This document shows, one piece after another, positions 1 to 8,775 of a stretch of DNA of 48,372 nucleotides. The position numbers were made by a program, and so were the translations under genes. Location of the stretch: the NCBI GenBank assembly GCA_015231595.1, contig JADGBH010000032.1, positions 1 to 48,372 of the forward strand. The letters are read 5' to 3'. The notes beneath the pieces are model-generated. The model did no database searches. It had not been told where the DNA came from and saw only the letters and a program-made list of their open reading frames with translations. Positions within the stretch are counted from its first letter, which is position 1. Every line of letters starts with the position of its first letter. Source of the stretch: Desulfobacterales bacterium. GTDB lineage: Bacteria; Desulfobacterota; Desulfobacteria; Desulfobacterales; JADGBH01.

Positions 1-135
1 AAATACAACCATAATGTTAAAAATGCGAAACTCTTAATCAAAAACCAAGGAATAGTCTGTTTGTAAACATTTTATATGATAATTCTGAATATTTTAGACT
101 ATTTTTATACAAAATTATAAACTATACACATACAA

Positions 136-954
136 CTATTGCAGCATTTTTTCAAGCAATATAACTCTTGAGGAAAGTTTATCTTTTAATTCTTCATTGG
201 TTTTAGAAGAAGAAAGAACAAAGTAAGCTGTATCAAGAACGTCATTAAATCTTGGATTTGGGGGGAGTGTATTTATTCTAAGGTATCTATCAAGGGTTCT
301 TGTTCTGTAAGTTCCAGAGCTATCGAGGGTAGCTGTCCAAATTTTACTTTCTTCAGCTAAATCTATCTTTGATTTTTTTAGTGCCTGTTTCCAAAGCCTT
401 AAAGATAAAGCCATCACATCAACTGCTAATTCTTTTAACTGGGATTTTTTCAAAGCTGATTCAGCCTCAATCCTATCTTGTTTCTCATTTTTTAAAGCTA
501 TTTCAAGTTGCTCTTTTAATTTGAGCAATTCATTATTAGCGATTTCAAGTTGTCTTTGCTTTTCTTTGACTTCTAAAACCAGTTTAAGTTTTTCTATTCC
601 TTTTTCTACTGCCATTTCAAGCTCGTCTATTCCGATGGGCTTTCTAAGATAATTAATAGCTCCAATTCGCATTGCTTCAATGGCAGTTTCTATTCCTCCA
701 TGACCTGTTATAACAATGCATTGAATATCTGGCTGAATTTTAAGAGTGCGCTGAATAAGTTCTATCCCGTTAATACCGGGCATTCTTATATCCGCTAAAA
801 GAATATCAAATATTTTCTTTTGCAGTATTTCTAAAGCCTGATTTCCTGATAAACATGTATCAACTTGATAATTTTTCATTTCAAGCTGCCATTTTAAAAA
901 CTCTAATATGTCAGGCTCATCATCAACTATAAGTAGTCTTCCTTTTGATTCCAA
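136..954 (-). CDS. Response regulator: receiver domain, coiled coil and conserved C-terminal domain
   Basis: Residues 1-120 are a CheY-like receiver with acidic pocket D11/D12, phospho-acceptor D55, T83 and K105 followed by Pro. Residues about 122-180 are charged heptad-like helix, a probable coiled coil. The last 90 residues hold a compact domain with a TRTLDRYL motif, then LPPNPRF and TAYFVL; I recall similar segments in deltaproteobacterial regulators but cannot name the family. There is no DNA-binding or output-enzyme domain that I recognise, so the output is unknown. The only usable start in frame is TTG (952-954), with a weak ribosome site. It is divergent from the hybrid kinase at 1208 and may be its partner, though that is inference from adjacency. 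Confidence 0.85.
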   Translation of the reverse strand: MESKGRLLIVDDEPDILEFLKWQLEMKNYQVDTCLSGNQALEILQKKIFDILLADIRMPGINGIELIQRTLKIQPDIQCIVITGHGGIETAIEAMRIGAINYLRKPIGIDELEMAVEKGIEKLKLVLEVKEKQRQLEIANNELLKLKEQLEIALKNEKQDRIEAESALKKSQLKELAVDVMALSLRLWKQALKKSKIDLAEESKIWTATLDSSGTYRTRTLDRYLRINTLPPNPRFNDVLDTAYFVLSSSKTNEELKDKLSSRVILLEKMLQ

Positions 955-1207
955 TGGTCTTTACTTTTTTAGTTTACAGTTGTTACTTTTTAGTTTAATC
1001 TTGCCAAAATAACGGGCATCCTTCATAATACAGGAAAAATAGTTAACACTTTAAAGAAACGATATTTAAACTGGATTCCCGCCTTCGCGGGAATGACGTA
1101 GGTGTTGCGCCGTCATTCCCGCGAAGGCGGGAATCCAGAATTAAAAGTGTAAACTAAAATTGAAGCTTGCCCAATTAACGTTATTAAAGCTTAAAATTAA
1201 TAATAAG
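955..1207. other. Divergent intergenic region carrying palindromic element E1
   Basis: This gap separates the start of the minus-strand response regulator from the start of the plus-strand kinase, so both promoters should lie in it. Most of it is occupied by the 157-bp element E1 (1015-1171). Short copies of the element's tail motif TTTTAGTTTA also occur at about 966-976 and 988-997. No clear sigma-70 promoter pair was recognised. Confidence 0.6.
1015..1171. repeat. Palindromic element E1 (REP/MITE-like, 157 bp)
   Basis: The core is a perfect 28-bp inverted repeat (1071-1098 and 1111-1138) around a 12-nt loop. It is built on the common bacterial REP-like motif of ATTCCCGC / GCGGGAAT. The outer tails differ: one begins GGCATCCTTCATAATACAGG, the other ends AAACTAAAATTGAAGCTTGC. 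Their tips form imperfect terminal inverted repeats (GGCATCCTTCA and GGCAAGCTTCA). The copy at 19181-19337 has the same tails in the opposite orientation and the same length. Flanking duplication here is only partial (AATAACG against ATTAACG, slightly offset). No transposase is encoded, so any mobility would be in trans. Confidence 0.8.
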
Positions 1208-3706
1208 ATGAATCTAATTATGCACTTAAAATCTAAGTCCACACCCATTCCAACATTAGAGCTTTTATTTGGAAAGATAGAAGAATTTAGTCTTGAACAT
1301 AGACTATTAAATATTACAACCTTTACATTTTTTGTGCTGTCTATGTTGTATTGTCCTTTTGCTTTTTTTACTGATATCCATAAAAGAGTAGTTTTATTAT
1401 CTATTTTATCAGTGATTTTATCTTATACAGCTTATTTTCTTTCCAGAATTAATAAAAATTTTAAAATTAGTGCAAGGCTTTTTTATTTATCCCTATTATT
1501 TATATTATCAATAAACTGGTTTATTCATGGAGGATCATTTGGTCCATCTATATATCTTTTTTTTGCAGCTTTTATTATTGTTCTGCTTATATTTGATAAA
1601 GATATAAGAACTTATGCTATTATAATTCTTTTTTGCAACATTTTTTTTCTTTTTATGGCGGAATACCTATATCCTAAATATATAAACCTTGACACTCATA
1701 ATGATCCCATACGCCTAATCGATTTATACATTGTTTTCACAATTGCTATAGTTCTTATAAATTTATCAGTTATATATCTTAAAGATCGTTATGAGGAGGA
1801 AAAAGAAAAATTTTCTAAATCAGAAAAAAAATATAAAACCCTTTTTGATGAATCAAAAGATGTTATTTTTTTAGCGGATGTAAATACAGGTATAATATTA
1901 GAAGCTAACAAGGCCGCAGCAAAACTACTCGGAAAACCCCTTGAAAAAATTATCGGCATACATCAAACAGAATTACATCCAAAAGAAGAGCTAATAAGAT
2001 ATGGACAAATCTTTAAGGAACATATTCAATCAGAAGAAAACTATGCCGTAGAAGTAGAGGTTGTAGATATCAATGATAAAAAAATTCCGGTTGAGATAAA
2101 TTCAAGTATCATTCATCTTGCCGAAGGAATTAAAGTAAATCAAGGAATTTTCAGGGACATTTCCGAAAGAAAAAAATATGATAACGATTTAAAAAATTCT
2201 GAAAAACGTTATAAAGACCTTTTTGAAGGCATCACTGATGCTGTTTTTGTTATAAATCAAAAAGGAATTATAATTGATTGCAATAATGCTGTTGTCCAGC
2301 AACTTAATTACGAAAAAAATGAAATAATAGGTACGCCTGTTCAAAAGATAGCTTCTGATAACATCAGAAATCAAGTTTATGATCTTATAAAAAACGCTTT
2401 CATAAACGGAAAAGCTTTTTTTGAAGCTGAACATATAAATAAAGAAGGTTCAATTATTCCAGTTGAAATTAATGTAAATATAGTTGATTATTCCGGAGAA
2501 AAAGCTATTTTAGCTGTAGCAAGGGACATTTCCGAAAGAAAAAAATTACAAATGCACCTTGCTCATATTCAAAAATTAGAAGCTATCGGAACATTAGCCG
2601 GAGGTATTGCCCATAATTTTAATAATGCTCTTTTTCCAATCATGGGATATGCGGAAATGATATTAGATATTTCAGAAGATAAGCCTGAGATTAAAAATTA
2701 TGTAAATGAAGTTCTAATAGCCGCAAATAAAGCCAAAGAATTAGTTGATCAAGTACTTGTTTTTGCACAGAAAGATGTTCATGACAAAACACAACTTTGG
2801 CCATATCTCATAATTAATGAAACATTAAAAATGCTTAAGCCTCTGTTACCAGCTAATATAGAACTTATTGCTAATCTATATAAAGGTAAAGATAACATTC
2901 TTGCTAATCCTGTTCAAATCCAACAAATGTTAATTAATCTTTGCACAAATGCTTCCCATTCTATGGCTGAAAAAGGTGGTAAAATTGAAGTTATCTCAAA
3001 TAAAATTAAATTCAATGATGATGATGTTAAAGCGGATCCTATTGTCAAAGAAGGAGATTATTTACAAATACGGATCAAAGATACAGGTCATGGAATGGAC
3101 AAATTTGTAATGGAAAAACTTTTTGAGCCTTATTTTACTACAAAACCTGTAGGACAAGGCACAGGACTTGGCCTTTCTTTTGTACACGGAACTGTGAAAA
3201 GTTATAACGGATTTATTAAAGTTGAAAGCGCTCCAAATAAAGGCGCTATATTTGATATTTATTTGCCGTTAAAAAAAATAGAACCTGTTGAAATAAAAAA
3301 TAATTATGAAAAAAATTTTATTAAGGGCACTGAAACGATACTTATTGTTGATGATGATGAAAATATACTTAACTTGGAAAAGGAAATATTAATTAGAATG
3401 GGCTATAGTGTTGAGGCTTTATTAAGCAGCTTTCAAGCTCTCAATATATTTTCAAAATCTCCAGATAAATTTGATTTAATAATTGCGGATTTAGATATGC
3501 CTGAATTAAATGGAATTGAACTGTCAAAAAAAATTTTAGATATAAAGCCAAACATTCCTATTATAATTTGCACAGGTTTAAAAAATTATCATATTTCCTT
3601 AGAAGATTTACAAAAAATAGGAATTAAAGAATGTATCATCAAACCAGTATCTAAAGCTGAAATTGGAGCTAAAATAAGAAAAGTTTTAGATTTAAAGTCG
3701 AGCTAA
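1208..3706 (+). CDS. Membrane hybrid sensor histidine kinase (PAS-PAS-HisKA-HATPase-receiver)
   Basis: About 832 residues. The N-terminal fifth has roughly six hydrophobic segments, then a charged linker, two PAS domains each ending in RDISERKK, and a HisKA dimerisation domain with phospho-acceptor motif GGIAHNFNN. The ATPase domain has N box NLCTNASHS, G1 DTGHGM and G2 GQGTGLGLS. The C-terminal receiver has a VDDDEN acidic pocket, a DLDMPE phospho-site and an IKP lysine. It probably autophosphorylates and relays to its own receiver. A longer reading from TTG at 1160 would start inside repeat E1, so ATG 1208 (or ATG 1220) is preferred. It converges on the HD-GYP gene, and the two stop codons overlap (TAG at 3703-3705, TAA at 3704-3706). 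Confidence 0.9.
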   Translation: MNLIMHLKSKSTPIPTLELLFGKIEEFSLEHRLLNITTFTFFVLSMLYCPFAFFTDIHKRVVLLSILSVILSYTAYFLSRINKNFKISARLFYLSLLFILSINWFIHGGSFGPSIYLFFAAFIIVLLIFDKDIRTYAIIILFCNIFFLFMAEYLYPKYINLDTHNDPIRLIDLYIVFTIAIVLINLSVIYLKDRYEEEKEKFSKSEKKYKTLFDESKDVIFLADVNTGIILEANKAAAKLLGKPLEKIIGIHQTELHPKEELIRYGQIFKEHIQSEENYAVEVEVVDINDKKIPVEINSSIIHLAEGIKVNQGIFRDISERKKYDNDLKNSEKRYKDLFEGITDAVFVINQKGIIIDCNNAVVQQLNYEKNEIIGTPVQKIASDNIRNQVYDLIKNAFINGKAFFEAEHINKEGSIIPVEINVNIVDYSGEKAILAVARDISERKKLQMHLAHIQKLEAIGTLAGGIAHNFNNALFPIMGYAEMILDISEDKPEIKNYVNEVLIAANKAKELVDQVLVFAQKDVHDKTQLWPYLIINETLKMLKPLLPANIELIANLYKGKDNILANPVQIQQMLINLCTNASHSMAEKGGKIEVISNKIKFNDDDVKADPIVKEGDYLQIRIKDTGHGMDKFVMEKLFEPYFTTKPVGQGTGLGLSFVHGTVKSYNGFIKVESAPNKGAIFDIYLPLKKIEPVEIKNNYEKNFIKGTETILIVDDDENILNLEKEILIRMGYSVEALLSSFQALNIFSKSPDKFDLIIADLDMPELNGIELSKKILDIKPNIPIIICTGLKNYHISLEDLQKIGIKECIIKPVSKAEIGAKIRKVLDLKSS

Positions 3707-4803
3707 TCTTCTTTTGCGAGCTGAATAAAAAGACTTTCTTCTTTATCCTTGTATTGTTCTTTTATTGCAATTATTTTATCTTGAACAGCAAAAAAAGCTT
3801 CAACAACATTAGGATCAAAATGTTTTCCTTTTCCTTCCCATATTATTTCAAACGATTTATCTAAAGGGAATGGCTCTTTATAAGGCCTTCTGCTTATTAG
3901 AGCATCAAATACATCAGCTATAGCCGCTATACGTCCTGCAAGAGGGATCTCTCTTGCTTTTAATCCGTAAGGATATCCGCTTCCGTCCCATTTTTCATGA
4001 TGCATTAAAGCTATTATTTCGCCTAACTTTACAAAGCTGTTACTTGCACCTTCTAATATTTGAGCTCCAAAAATAGCATGCTTTTTCATGAGTACCCATT
4101 CTTCAGGGCTAAGGGGTCCTTTTTTTAATAATATTCTATCCGGTATTCCTATTTTTCCAACATCATGCATAGGAGCGGCATATATAAGAGCTTCTGAAAC
4201 TTTATCGTTTAAGCCCATTTCTTTAGCAATAACGCCCATATAGTTACTCATCCGCTTAATATGAGCTCCGGTTTGTTCATCTTTATATTCTGCCGCTTTT
4301 GAAAGCCTTAAGATAACGTCAAGGGAAGAAATCTTTATTTTATCAAAAGCTACTTTTAATTGTTCTGTTCTTTTGGAAACTTCTTCTTCAAGTTTTGCTT
4401 GATAATTAAGCATGTGGTCATTATAGTCTTTTACTTTCAGCAATGAACGAACTCGTGCTTTTAATTCTAACCTGTCTACAGGCTTTGTTAAAAAATCGTC
4501 AGCACCAGATTCAAGGGCATTTACTCTATCTTGAATATCACTAAGGGCTGTTACCATTACAATAGGAATAAATCGAGTAGATTCATTTGACTTTAGACGT
4601 TTTGCTACTTCTATTCCGTCAAGTCCAGGCATCATAATATCAAGGAGTATTAAATCTGGAGGATTACTTTTTACTTTATTTAAAGCATCTTCTCCATCTA
4701 CCGCCATATCAACATTATAACCAAGAGGTGTTAGCATGCCATTCAAAATATCTCGATTAAAATCTAAATCATCTACAACAAGTATCTTTTTTGGCTTTTC
4801 CAT
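3703..4803 (-). CDS. Response regulator with HD-GYP domain (probable cyclic-di-GMP phosphodiesterase, RpfG type)
   Basis: 366 residues. The receiver occupies residues 1-122 (D11/D12, D55, T85, K107-Pro). A short helical linker follows, then an HD-GYP domain from about residue 165. The metal and signature residues are visible: the HD of MHDVGKIGIPD, the HHEKWDGSGYP block and the IADVFDAL helix. Family knowledge predicts hydrolysis of cyclic di-GMP, controlled by phosphorylation of D55. It starts 18 bases after the stop of the upstream PAS kinase gene on the same strand, so the kinase at 4822-5976 is a plausible cognate partner. No key residue appears to be missing. Confidence 0.93.
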   Translation of the reverse strand: MEKPKKILVVDDLDFNRDILNGMLTPLGYNVDMAVDGEDALNKVKSNPPDLILLDIMMPGLDGIEVAKRLKSNESTRFIPIVMVTALSDIQDRVNALESGADDFLTKPVDRLELKARVRSLLKVKDYNDHMLNYQAKLEEEVSKRTEQLKVAFDKIKISSLDVILRLSKAAEYKDEQTGAHIKRMSNYMGVIAKEMGLNDKVSEALIYAAPMHDVGKIGIPDRILLKKGPLSPEEWVLMKKHAIFGAQILEGASNSFVKLGEIIALMHHEKWDGSGYPYGLKAREIPLAGRIAAIADVFDALISRRPYKEPFPLDKSFEIIWEGKGKHFDPNVVEAFFAVQDKIIAIKEQYKDKEESLFIQLAKED

Positions 4804-4821
4804 TTTGTAAAATACCTTTTG

Positions 4822-5976
4822 TTAAATTTGCAAATTGATAGGATATCTAACCATAAAAACAGTTCCAGCATCTTTTGATGTTTTGTAATCGACTTTACCT
4901 TTTAAATATTCTTCTGTAAATAATTTTACTGAATAAGTTCCAAGACCTCTTCCAGTGCCTTTCGTTGAAAATGATCTCTTAAAAATCTGGAGTTGAACAG
5001 ATTGAGCCATACATCCATTATTATGCACAAAAAACTCAATCTCATTATCGTGACTTTTACATCCAATAGTTACAGCATCTCCGCTATTTATTGCTTCTAA
5101 TGCATTTTTTATCAAATTACCAAGCACTCTTTGAATTAATTTTTTATCGCTAAAAAAAACTATGGCTTCTGATTTTGAGTCTATGACGATCTTTTTTTCC
5201 AATGACACCGGATTTCTTGAATAAATATCTTTTATCTGCTTTAATAGCATTACACTTGTAATAGGAACAATATTTACATAAAGCTCATTATTTTCAGCAT
5301 TTAAAAGATCTTTTTGGGATTCTATTTCTCCTATTATTTCATCAGCTATCAAATCAATATTTTTATGGTATTTTGATACTTTCTCCTTTGGAAAATCATA
5401 ACCAGATATAAGGCTAATATATCCTTTAAGACCGCCAGCAAGATTTAAAATATCATGAAAAAATACCCGCTCTAAAACCTTTCTTCTTTTTTCATGACTA
5501 ATGTCAATGCCTGTAAAAAGAAGAAAATTTTCCCCATTAAATTGAAATGGCTTTGTTTTTACCTTTAAATCGATAGATGTTTGTTCTTCACCTTTTTTTC
5601 GAACTATTCTGCATTCATTTGAGCAAATCTGGCCTTTTTGGCTTAATAATATTGCCTGCAAAGCTCCACATTTTGTACAAAAAGGAGTCATTCCGCAACC
5701 GCCAAGGCATTTATCTGCATGCATGCAGCTTAAAGCATCACCAGGTCTTAATCCGATTAATTTATTTTTATTTTCTATTCCAAGAATATCTAACATTATT
5801 TGATTTGAATATACTATCTGTCTTTTATCATTAAGAACAAGAACCATTTCAAGCATATAATCCATTAAGTTAAAAGGTTCTCCAAAATTTAAAAAATAAT
5901 CAGATTGTCTTTTAAGATCTTCTATGCTCGCCTTTTCTGATGGAGGGCATTCAACAACAATATCATTACCATTCAT
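4822..5976 (-). CDS. Soluble PAS histidine kinase with a cysteine cluster in the sensor domain
   Basis: 384 residues, no membrane segment. The PAS-like domain spans about residues 35-165 and carries C84, C90, C94, C100 and C103 in the pattern C-x5-C-x3-C-x5-C-x2-C, suggesting metal or redox sensing. I recall this cysteine-bearing PAS type in other sulfate-reducer kinases; the bound cofactor is not known to me. The kinase core has phospho-acceptor H174 in FFHDILN, N box NLIKNALEA (288-296), a G1 region reduced to HNNG and G2 GTGRGLGTYS (340-349). It lies just upstream of the HD-GYP regulator on the same strand, so a two-gene system is likely. Confidence 0.88.
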   Translation of the reverse strand: MNGNDIVVECPPSEKASIEDLKRQSDYFLNFGEPFNLMDYMLEMVLVLNDKRQIVYSNQIMLDILGIENKNKLIGLRPGDALSCMHADKCLGGCGMTPFCTKCGALQAILLSQKGQICSNECRIVRKKGEEQTSIDLKVKTKPFQFNGENFLLFTGIDISHEKRRKVLERVFFHDILNLAGGLKGYISLISGYDFPKEKVSKYHKNIDLIADEIIGEIESQKDLLNAENNELYVNIVPITSVMLLKQIKDIYSRNPVSLEKKIVIDSKSEAIVFFSDKKLIQRVLGNLIKNALEAINSGDAVTIGCKSHDNEIEFFVHNNGCMAQSVQLQIFKRSFSTKGTGRGLGTYSVKLFTEEYLKGKVDYKTSKDAGTVFMVRYPINLQI

Positions 5977-5997
5977 TTAACTTTAGTCCCAATAGTT

Positions 5998-6498
5998 TTA
6001 GGAAATATTTAATAATCGTTGCTTTAACCTTTGAAATTCATCTTCATCAATAATATTCTGCTGTTTCAAATCAGATAATTCTTTAAGCTGCGATATAATT
6101 ATACTTAAATTTTCTGAAGATTTATTCCTATCATTTTTAGCATCAGCAATATTTAGCTGTTCTTTTGATGCATGATAATCGGTGATTAACTTAGTGTCAA
6201 CTATAGAATCATCTGGATTGTAGGAAATTTCTTTTACACCATTAATGAAGCTAATCCCGTCTTCTTGAATTTTTTTACCAGCTCTTCTTATAAAAATCAG
6301 AGCATAAGAAAGAAACGTAATTACAATTGCTCCTCCAATTGCTGCAACAAGATATTTTAAATCCATAATGCCTTTAATTATGAATACAACAAAAGTTCCA
6401 ATTAACGGAATTGAGAATAATGCAATTATAATAATATAAAATATAGCAAGATTCTTTACTATATACATTTGCTTTTCAAAGAATGATTCAGATTTCAT
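5998..6498 (-). CDS. Small membrane protein with SHOCT-like C-terminus
   Basis: 166 residues. Two hydrophobic segments lie at about residues 15-40 and 48-70, followed by a basic stretch (IRRAGKK) suggesting the rest is cytoplasmic. The last 30 residues (LKELSDLKQQNIIDEDEFQRL) match the pattern of the short C-terminal SHOCT motif found on many bacterial membrane and phage-related proteins. The specific function is unknown. It begins seven bases downstream of the ATPase gene stop on the same strand and probably shares its transcript. Confidence 0.7.
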   Translation of the reverse strand: MKSESFFEKQMYIVKNLAIFYIIIIALFSIPLIGTFVVFIIKGIMDLKYLVAAIGGAIVITFLSYALIFIRRAGKKIQEDGISFINGVKEISYNPDDSIVDTKLITDYHASKEQLNIADAKNDRNKSSENLSIIISQLKELSDLKQQNIIDEDEFQRLKQRLLNIS

Positions 6499-6505
6499 TT
6501 CCCCT

Positions 6506-8095
6506 CTACATTCCCCAGACAGTTATAGTTTTATTTTTATTTTTATATATGTCTTTCCTGCAAAAAATTTTTTCTTCCCATGTTTTAGACACACTTCTAT
6601 CAAAAATTACTAAATGCCCTTCATCTCGACCGACTCTATCCATGTAGTCATAAGTTTGCTCAAGACCCGCAGATATTGTTTTTTCAAGGCTTTTATATAA
6701 AATTTTAAGCTCAATTACCTCTTTTTGAATCCCTTTTGGATAAGGCCAAATTACCATTAAATCTGTTCTGCCCCTGCCGAGACCATATTCTCTTTCAATT
6801 CTACCTCCTGAATTCACAACTCTTTGGAGAAAAGCTTGTATCAAAAGTTGAGGCCCTGCTTCTTTATATTCAAATCTTTCTACCCAATGTTCTGAATGTT
6901 CTCTGAAAAATTCTTGAAATGCTTTTAATAATTTCAGCATGTCTAAGCTTCCATCTGGTGAAATATACCATGAAGATTTAATTTTAGACGCTAAATTGTA
7001 TTGAGTAATTATTGTAAGCTCTCTTGGAATAACTTCTCTATAAATCGGATTTGAAATTTTAAGTTCAGAATTATCTTTTTTTATAAGTCCTAAATCTATT
7101 ACGTATTGAATATCATCTGGATTTATCTTTTCAATATATTTGCCTTCCATCATCGGACTTATAACGTTTTGAACTCTTTCTTCACGTAATTTATCTGCTA
7201 ATTGGTCAAGATGAGTTTCCCTCCTCAAAATTAGATTCTCTTTCGCTTGTATTACCATCGCCTCTGTAATTGACTTTGTTCTATCTCTTCCGCCCTTCAT
7301 ATCAAAAGAAACTTCATAAGCCAATGCATTAACCAGCCAAGGCTGACCTTGAGTATATTCCCAAATTAAATCTTTTGCTTTAAAATCAAATTTCTGACCT
7401 GTCTCTTTTGTATGCTCTTCGAGTAAAGCATCAACTTCAGAATGAACAAAATTTCCAAGCCTCAAAGATTTAGCTTTAATATTGAAGGCACTGCCTCCTG
7501 TAATAATTGCTTTTTCTTTATCAGAATGAATACGGTAATCACGAACATCTCTAACTCCACATAAAATTATTGATTGAGGAAAATTAACTGGCCGTCTGTC
7601 ATAACCTGAACGGATTTGTCTTAACACTGAAATCAAGGTATCGCCAACTAACGCATCTATTTCGTCTATAAGAAGAACTAAAGGAACTGAAAGAGTAGGA
7701 CACCATTCAGTTAAAGCTTGATTTAAGACTGAAATATAGGCGGTTTCATCAAACATCTTCGGCAAAATAGTCTCTATAAAATTATCATTCAAATAGATTT
7801 TTGCCCTTAAAGCCAATTCCTGAATTATAGCCTTCATACCTTGTTGGATATTCTCCCTTGCTGCTTGAGCGCCTTCTACATTTATATACAAGCATTTAAA
7901 CTTATTTTCTTTATTTAAATATTCCATCAAGGCTAAAAGACTTGATGTTTTGCCTGTTTGCCTTGGCGCATGCAAAACAAAATATTTTTCCTGCTCAATT
8001 AAATATAAAATTTCTTCTAAATTAATTCTATTAAGAGGTGATAAGCAGTAATGCTTTTCAGGATTAATTGGTCCTGCTGTGTTAAAATAACGCAT
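6506..8095 (-). CDS. AAA-like ATPase fused to a PD-(D/E)XK-like nuclease domain
   Basis: 529 residues. The N-terminus (MRYFNTAGPINPEKHY) and Walker A APRQTGKT (about 43-50) with Walker B LVLLIDEID fit the AAA-like group often annotated as ATP-binding proteins of repeat-rich genomes. A winged-helix-like middle follows. The C-terminal 130 residues contain GRGRTDLMV and VIELKI, a D...ExK arrangement typical of the PD-(D/E)XK fold. The family is often expanded and sits near mobile or repeated DNA. Its biochemical role is not established to my knowledge. A good ribosome site (AAGGAG) precedes the ATG. The gene abuts the composite palindrome at 8231-8767, which lies upstream of it. Confidence 0.8.
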   Translation of the reverse strand: MRYFNTAGPINPEKHYCLSPLNRINLEEILYLIEQEKYFVLHAPRQTGKTSSLLALMEYLNKENKFKCLYINVEGAQAARENIQQGMKAIIQELALRAKIYLNDNFIETILPKMFDETAYISVLNQALTEWCPTLSVPLVLLIDEIDALVGDTLISVLRQIRSGYDRRPVNFPQSIILCGVRDVRDYRIHSDKEKAIITGGSAFNIKAKSLRLGNFVHSEVDALLEEHTKETGQKFDFKAKDLIWEYTQGQPWLVNALAYEVSFDMKGGRDRTKSITEAMVIQAKENLILRRETHLDQLADKLREERVQNVISPMMEGKYIEKINPDDIQYVIDLGLIKKDNSELKISNPIYREVIPRELTIITQYNLASKIKSSWYISPDGSLDMLKLLKAFQEFFREHSEHWVERFEYKEAGPQLLIQAFLQRVVNSGGRIEREYGLGRGRTDLMVIWPYPKGIQKEVIELKILYKSLEKTISAGLEQTYDYMDRVGRDEGHLVIFDRSVSKTWEEKIFCRKDIYKNKNKTITVWGM

Positions 8096-8775
8096 ATTTT
8101 TCTCCTTACATTACGACGCAATCGTTATAGTTTCATTTCTGCGAAAAATTATGTCATCGTAATATTATAATGTCAAATTAGTTTTAAATTGAAGATAATC
8201 GGATATGTTTTATAGAAAAAGGCGATTCAGCCTCGCCCTTTGTGGGCAGGGCTGTTAAGTTCTAAACTATTAGTAAAAACAAGCGCTAATAGCAAAACTG
8301 TGAAAAGTTTGAAGCTTATCCCCTCTCCCTTGACGGGCAATGCTGTTGACTTAAGAATAAAATTAATTTTTTATGTTTTTAAGTCCCGTAGGGACGGTCT
8401 GTTTGTAGCAATTATGACAATTCCTAAATTTAAGCTCCGTAGGAGCGACCTGTTAAGGGATGGTTACTTTTTTTGTCTTGAACTGTGATTAAAATGATTA
8501 AATGAAAACTATGATTATAATTGATATTCAAAGTGTATCTAAATCATAGTTAATCAGAAAATCAAAAAAATCATAGTTCAGACAATAATAATTAAACAGG
8601 TCGCTCCTACGGAGCTAAAATTTAAATTATCGCAATTACTACAAACAGGCCGTCCCTACGGGACTTTTATGTTAAGTCAACAGCATTGTCCCGCAAGGGG
8701 AGGGGTGATTATGAAAAAATTACACCATTTTATGAGAACTTAACAGCCCTGCTCTTTGTGGGCGAGGTAATTGAC
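8096..8775. other. 680-bp gap with no gene, dominated by a composite palindrome
   Basis: No credible coding sequence is present. The only plus-strand ORF (8240-8488) is made of repeat arms. The first 130 bases upstream of the ATPase gene must hold its promoter, but no clear hexamer pair was recognised. The remainder is the inverted repeat described separately, which ends nine bases from the stop codon of the wecE-like gene. Confidence 0.75.
8231..8767. repeat. 537-bp composite palindrome of four mirrored REP-like units
   Basis: Four short GC hairpins, each followed by CTGTT, lie in one orientation in the left arm: a 8231-8263, b 8320-8354, c 8381-8412 (core GTCCCGTAGGGAC) and d 8430-8456 (core GCTCCGTAGGAGC). 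The right arm repeats them in reverse order and complement: d' 8592-8622, c' 8631-8666, b' 8672-8705 and a' 8735-8767. The central 130 bases are also a degenerate inverted repeat. In unit a the outer flanks are complementary between arms, but the hairpin loop (CTTTGTGGGC) reads the same way on the plus strand in both, as if inverted locally. The structure could act as a terminator for the glycan operon, a cruciform, or a nested mobile-element remnant. Confidence 0.85.

Noticed and set aside
1160..1207. TTG start extending the hybrid kinase upstream
   Set aside because: It would begin inside the terminal repeat of E1; ATG 1208 is more plausible.
8240..8488. 82-codon plus-strand ORF in the gap upstream of the ATPase gene
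   Set aside because: It consists of the left arm of the composite palindrome and has no ribosome site or recognisable protein features.
8231..8767. CRISPR array or origin of replication
   Set aside because: The repeats are mirrored, not tandem with spacers, and there are no DnaA boxes or origin-linked genes.
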